This document shows, in pieces, positions 60,788-64,000 of a stretch of DNA of 64,000 nt. The stretch is taken from the NCBI GenBank assembly GCA_038212445.1, contig JBBQUM010000012.1, positions 124,001 to 188,000 on the forward strand, read 5' to 3'. The DNA comes from TMP-7 sp038212445 (GTDB lineage Bacteria > Acidobacteriota > Terriglobia > Bryobacterales > Bryobacteraceae). The stretch's first letter is position 1. The number at the start of each line of letters is the position of its first letter. A model generated the notes under the pieces. That model worked only from the letters and a program-made list of their open reading frames with translations. It did no database searches and was not told the DNA's origin. The translations under genes and the position numbers were made by a program.

Positions 60788-63700
60788 TTAGAACTGGAAG
60801 CGCATGCCCAACTGCATCACGCGAGGATCGCGTGCGCCGTTGACCGTGCCAAATCCATTGATGTTGTTGACCGTACCATCCGCCTTGAGATAGAGGTTCG
60901 TCTTGGTGGGATTGGTGAGGCCTGAGAAGTTCAGTGTGCCGTTGATGCCGCTGAACTGGGTGTGATTGAAAGCGTTGAACGCGTCTGCGCGAAGCTGCAG
61001 GCGGTAACGTTCTTTCACGGCAAATTCCTTCTGGAGCGTAATGTTCCAGTTGTTAATGCCGGGGTTGATCAGGTAGTTGCGCGGTGCATCGATACCGTTC
61101 GTGCCCACGGGAGGAACAGTGAAAGCATCAGAGTTGACGCGATTGGACGGATTGTCGGAGCCAGTCCTCGGCTGCCCGATCAGCTTCAGGCGAAAGCCTT
61201 CAGTGTAGGAGCCGGTGAGGTTCTGGTTGCCGATACCCGAGATGCTGATACCGGGGGTGAACGGCGAACCGGTCTGCATCGTCGTGACACCCGAGATCTG
61301 CCACCCGTCCACCAGCGTGTGGAGCACGGCTCTGTTACGGAAGAGGTTCGGAAGATCCCACGTGTAATAGAAGTTGAACGTGTGCTGGCGGTGGAGTGCC
61401 GTGAGCGCATAGTTGGCGACGCGAGTGTTGCCGTCGATGCGGTTGAAGTTGGTGCGATCGTCGGACGTGCCGAGCGAACGCGCCCAAGTGTGGTTCGCGC
61501 TGAACGAGAGACCCTTTCCAAAGCGCTTGCTGAGCGTGCTCTGCAGCGAGTTGTAGTTGGCTGTGCCGCCGAACGCGTGTAGCGTGATATCGCCGTAGCC
61601 CGGGTAGGGGCGCAGGAAATCACGATCGTAGGCGTTGTTACCAAGAACGGCCGTGGGACTCGCGGCAACCTTGGTCGGATCCTGATTCTGCGCCAGGAAT
61701 GTAGCGCCATACGGGATCGCGTTGAGGTTCACGCGCTGAAGTTGATGCATGGCTTCGCTGCCGACATAGGCGACGTCGAGAATCATGCCGCTGTCAAAGG
61801 ATCCGTGCCAGTTCGGAATCTTGGTCTGCATGCCGAAGTTCCAGTTGTAGACCGTGGGCACCGGACCGTTGAAGTCGAAAGCGTTCAAACCCACCGGAGC
61901 GAGCAGCACGTTCTTCGAATCGATGTCTTTGAGGTAGCCGTTGGACAGCGTAGGCGAGATGGTGGTGGGCGGGTTGGTCAACATGTCGAATACTTCGTTG
62001 CCCTGGAAGCGGTCATAGAAGATACCGGCTCCACCGCGAATGACTACCGCCTGCTTGCCGGTAGGATCATACGCGAATCCGAAGCGAGGCGCGTAATGAA
62101 TACCGCGGTCGCGGATCAAACCCTTCGGTACGCCCTTGTCGGCCTGCAGAACGCCATTGGTGATGCTGCCAGATCCGGGAACGATCTTACCGATGGTCGG
62201 AATGTTGTTGATGATTGTTCCGGTCTTCGGATCAATTGCCGCCTTCACGCCGTTTACTAGCGTGGGGTAGTACAGGCGAGCCGCTGCAGCGCGATCGAAT
62301 TTCTCAGGCAGGAATGTAGCGGTTTGGAGACCCGCGTCGAATTGCGGCTGGATCCACTGAAAGCGCATGCCGAAGTCGAGGGTCAGGCGCCGGGTTACTT
62401 TCCAGGTGTCCTGGCCATACCATTCAACGTTGCTGTAGCGATAGAGTCCGGTGAAGTAGCCGGACGCCTGATTGTAGGTCCGGTAAACGCCGAGCGCCAT
62501 GTTGGCGAATCCGAAGTTTGTATCCAGCGGATTCGAGGAGTCGTCGCCAAAATCGATCGATCCGCTCGAATTGGCGAATGAGGTCTGGTCCTTGCGGCTG
62601 CGTTGGAAGTAGAACCCGGCCTTGATCACGTGAGCGTTCCACACTTTCGTGACGTTGTCGATCAATTCGATCGTAGCGTTGTAGTTGTAGAACGGCGCGT
62701 TGTTGGTGCCGAACGTCTGTTCATTGCCGATCCGTGATCCCGCGAAATTGAAACGCGGAATGAAGTCGTTCTGTACGGCGCTCGGGTAAAGCAGCGGAAT
62801 GTTGATGCCCGTCTTGGCGCGGGAAAGCCCGTCGCCCACCGGATCGATGTTGATGATGTTCTTTCCAAAGCCCCAGGTGATTTCATTGGTCAGAGACGGG
62901 TTGAGGATGGTGGTCGCATTGATCGCCAGGCTTCGGCCCGGACGTTTGTCGGTGATCGGCACCTTCGGGAAACCGGAACCTAGGACGAACGAACCGTAGT
63001 TCGAGGTCACGGCGTCAGCGTTGTGCAGGAAGTGCGAGAATATCTTCCATTTGTCGTTTAGGTTGTAGTCGCCGCGGATCAGCGTTTCACGACGCGGATA
63101 GGAATCCGGAATCTGCGAGGTGAAGTTGAAGCCCTTGGCTCCCGTGATGGTCTGATTCGGGTAGAAGTTGAGGACTGCGACGCCCGGAGCATACAGCCGG
63201 TCGGCGGGGATTTGGTTGCCGGGGAATGGCAGGCCGGTAGTGGGATCTTTGATCGTTACGGGTGCGCCGTTCTTGTCCACAGACTGGGAGAAGTCGCCCT
63301 TGCGTTCAAGCGCTGTCGGCACCGTCATGTCGCGGCGCCCTTGGGGCTTCAATTGCTCCTGAAACTCCTGTGCGAAGAAGAAGAACAGCTTGTCCTTGTT
63401 TCGATTGAAGTGATTTGGGACGAATACGGGACCGCCAACGGTGTAGCCCGGATCGTTGAACCGGAAGAGGTTCCTCTGCAGTCCGTCGCGGTTGTTCTTC
63501 CAGTTATTCGCATTCAGCCCCTCATGGCGGTGCCACCAATAGCCACTGCCGTGGAACGTCGCTGTGCCCGACTTGGTCACCACGCTAATCTGCGCGCCGG
63601 ACGACCGGCCATACTCTGCCTGGTAAGTGCCGGACAGTACCTTGAACTCCTGCACGGCGTCAAGGCTGATTGTAGCCAACTGATCACCGTTGTTGCCAGT

Positions 63701-64000
63701 GTCGACGTTGCCAAGTCCGTTCAGCGTGAGGTTGTTCTGATCGAAACGCGCGCCGTTGGCGGAGATGTTCGCCAGTCCGGCGTGGCCGCCAGTGGTCAGA
63801 TTAGCCGTCGAGACCACGCCCGGCAGAAAGCCGACCAACTGAAGGTAGCTGCGGCTGTTTACCGCGACGTTTTCGATTTCCACCGCCGTCATGGCGTCGG
63901 AGCGCTCGGCACTCTCTGTCTTTAACTGAGTTGACTGCGCCTGAACTTCTACCGTGTCGGTGACGCTGCCGATGTCGAGATTGAGTACGCCAACCGAGAT
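60788..64000 (-). CDS. TonB-dependent receptor, carboxypeptidase-regulatory type (5' end outside window)
   Basis: The open frame runs to the right edge, so the apparent ATG at 63892 is internal: upstream codons (SVTDTVEVQAQSTQL) are the end of the N-terminal regulatory domain typical of this class. At least 1070 residues are present here. Plug region NSRSYLQLVGFLPGV and NLTLNGLGNVDTGNNGDQL, barrel strands through the body, final residues RVMQLGMRFQF with C-terminal Phe. The second such receptor in the window, only moderately similar to the first (34886-37945). Followed by a clear terminator. Confidence 0.9.
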   Translation of the reverse strand: MSVGVLNLDIGSVTDTVEVQAQSTQLKTESAERSDAMTAVEIENVAVNSRSYLQLVGFLPGVVSTANLTTGGHAGLANISANGARFDQNNLTLNGLGNVDTGNNGDQLATISLDAVQEFKVLSGTYQAEYGRSSGAQISVVTKSGTATFHGSGYWWHRHEGLNANNWKNNRDGLQRNLFRFNDPGYTVGGPVFVPNHFNRNKDKLFFFFAQEFQEQLKPQGRRDMTVPTALERKGDFSQSVDKNGAPVTIKDPTTGLPFPGNQIPADRLYAPGVAVLNFYPNQTITGAKGFNFTSQIPDSYPRRETLIRGDYNLNDKWKIFSHFLHNADAVTSNYGSFVLGSGFPKVPITDKRPGRSLAINATTILNPSLTNEITWGFGKNIINIDPVGDGLSRAKTGINIPLLYPSAVQNDFIPRFNFAGSRIGNEQTFGTNNAPFYNYNATIELIDNVTKVWNAHVIKAGFYFQRSRKDQTSFANSSGSIDFGDDSSNPLDTNFGFANMALGVYRTYNQASGYFTGLYRYSNVEWYGQDTWKVTRRLTLDFGMRFQWIQPQFDAGLQTATFLPEKFDRAAAARLYYPTLVNGVKAAIDPKTGTIINNIPTIGKIVPGSGSITNGVLQADKGVPKGLIRDRGIHYAPRFGFAYDPTGKQAVVIRGGAGIFYDRFQGNEVFDMLTNPPTTISPTLSNGYLKDIDSKNVLLAPVGLNAFDFNGPVPTVYNWNFGMQTKIPNWHGSFDSGMILDVAYVGSEAMHQLQRVNLNAIPYGATFLAQNQDPTKVAASPTAVLGNNAYDRDFLRPYPGYGDITLHAFGGTANYNSLQSTLSKRFGKGLSFSANHTWARSLGTSDDRTNFNRIDGNTRVANYALTALHRQHTFNFYYTWDLPNLFRNRAVLHTLVDGWQISGVTTMQTGSPFTPGISISGIGNQNLTGSYTEGFRLKLIGQPRTGSDNPSNRVNSDAFTVPPVGTNGIDAPRNYLINPGINNWNITLQKEFAVKERYRLQLRADAFNAFNHTQFSGINGTLNFSGLTNPTKTNLYLKADGTVNNINGFGTVNGARDPRVMQLGMRFQF

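Noticed and set aside
1..64000. CRISPR arrays or intact antiphage systems
   Set aside because: No regularly spaced repeats and no cas genes or complete known defence operon; only the TIR remnant hints at former defence genes.

Overview
The window most likely comes from an acidobacterium of the Solibacter/Bryobacter type. Supporting signs are two very large carboxypeptidase-regulatory-domain TonB-dependent receptors, a PSD1 cytochrome plus DUF1501 pair, two giant PASTA-less Ser/Thr kinases (one TPR, one TolB-propeller), a BNR-propeller protein, a DUF2157/GDYXXLXY pair, a PEP-CTERM remnant, a remnant resembling the 'Solibacter uncharacterized C-terminal domain' (TIGR03437), and moderately high GC. 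The assignment is inferred from gene families, not from a marker-gene comparison.

Layout. 1-4807: a fatty-acid beta-oxidation operon (FadN-like multifunctional protein cut by the window edge, thiolase, acyl-CoA dehydrogenase). 4808-13530: housekeeping and small accessory genes (serine hydrolase, kinase-like ATPase, DUF2157/GDYXXLXY, trpS, RNA methyltransferase, Ser/Thr kinase with TPRs, broken outer-membrane barrel). 14302-18140: secreted small protein, LytS-type histidine kinase and LytTR regulator, then purU. 18147-22480: a graveyard of decayed accessory genes around an intact tRNA-Thr: group II intron domain V, IS66 and REP-type transposase tails, PEP-CTERM and TIGR03437 fragments, a DUF5678 gene, TIR and XRE remnants, half a tRNA. 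22484-30397: response regulator, M50 protease, DinB protein, nusB-ribH, lepA, BNR protein and a Lys/Ala-rich histone-H1-like protein. 30415-42730: glycosyltransferases, TolB-propeller kinase, TonB receptor, PSD1 cytochrome, DUF1501 and a BsuPI-domain protein. 42920-56424: a complex I operon (nuoA,C,D,[small ORF],E,F,G,[four-helix-bundle insert],H,J,K,L,M,N, all on the minus strand). 56466-60727: thiS, MerR regulator, SDR, rpmI-rplT, zapB-like and zapA, frameshifted TonB_C/TPR protein. 60788-64000: a second TonB receptor cut by the window edge.

How it works together. The fad operon feeds reducing equivalents to respiration, and complex I oxidises NADH, but this nuo cluster lacks nuoB and nuoI, so those subunits must be encoded elsewhere. 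The TonB receptor/PSD1/DUF1501 set looks like an exported nutrient-acquisition module. No complete defence system or CRISPR array was seen; the best candidates for new biology are a 52-codon ORF with a strong ribosome-binding site inside the nuo operon, the heptamer-repeat-flanked four-helix-bundle insertion in the same operon, and the histone-H1-like protein translationally abutting a BNR propeller.
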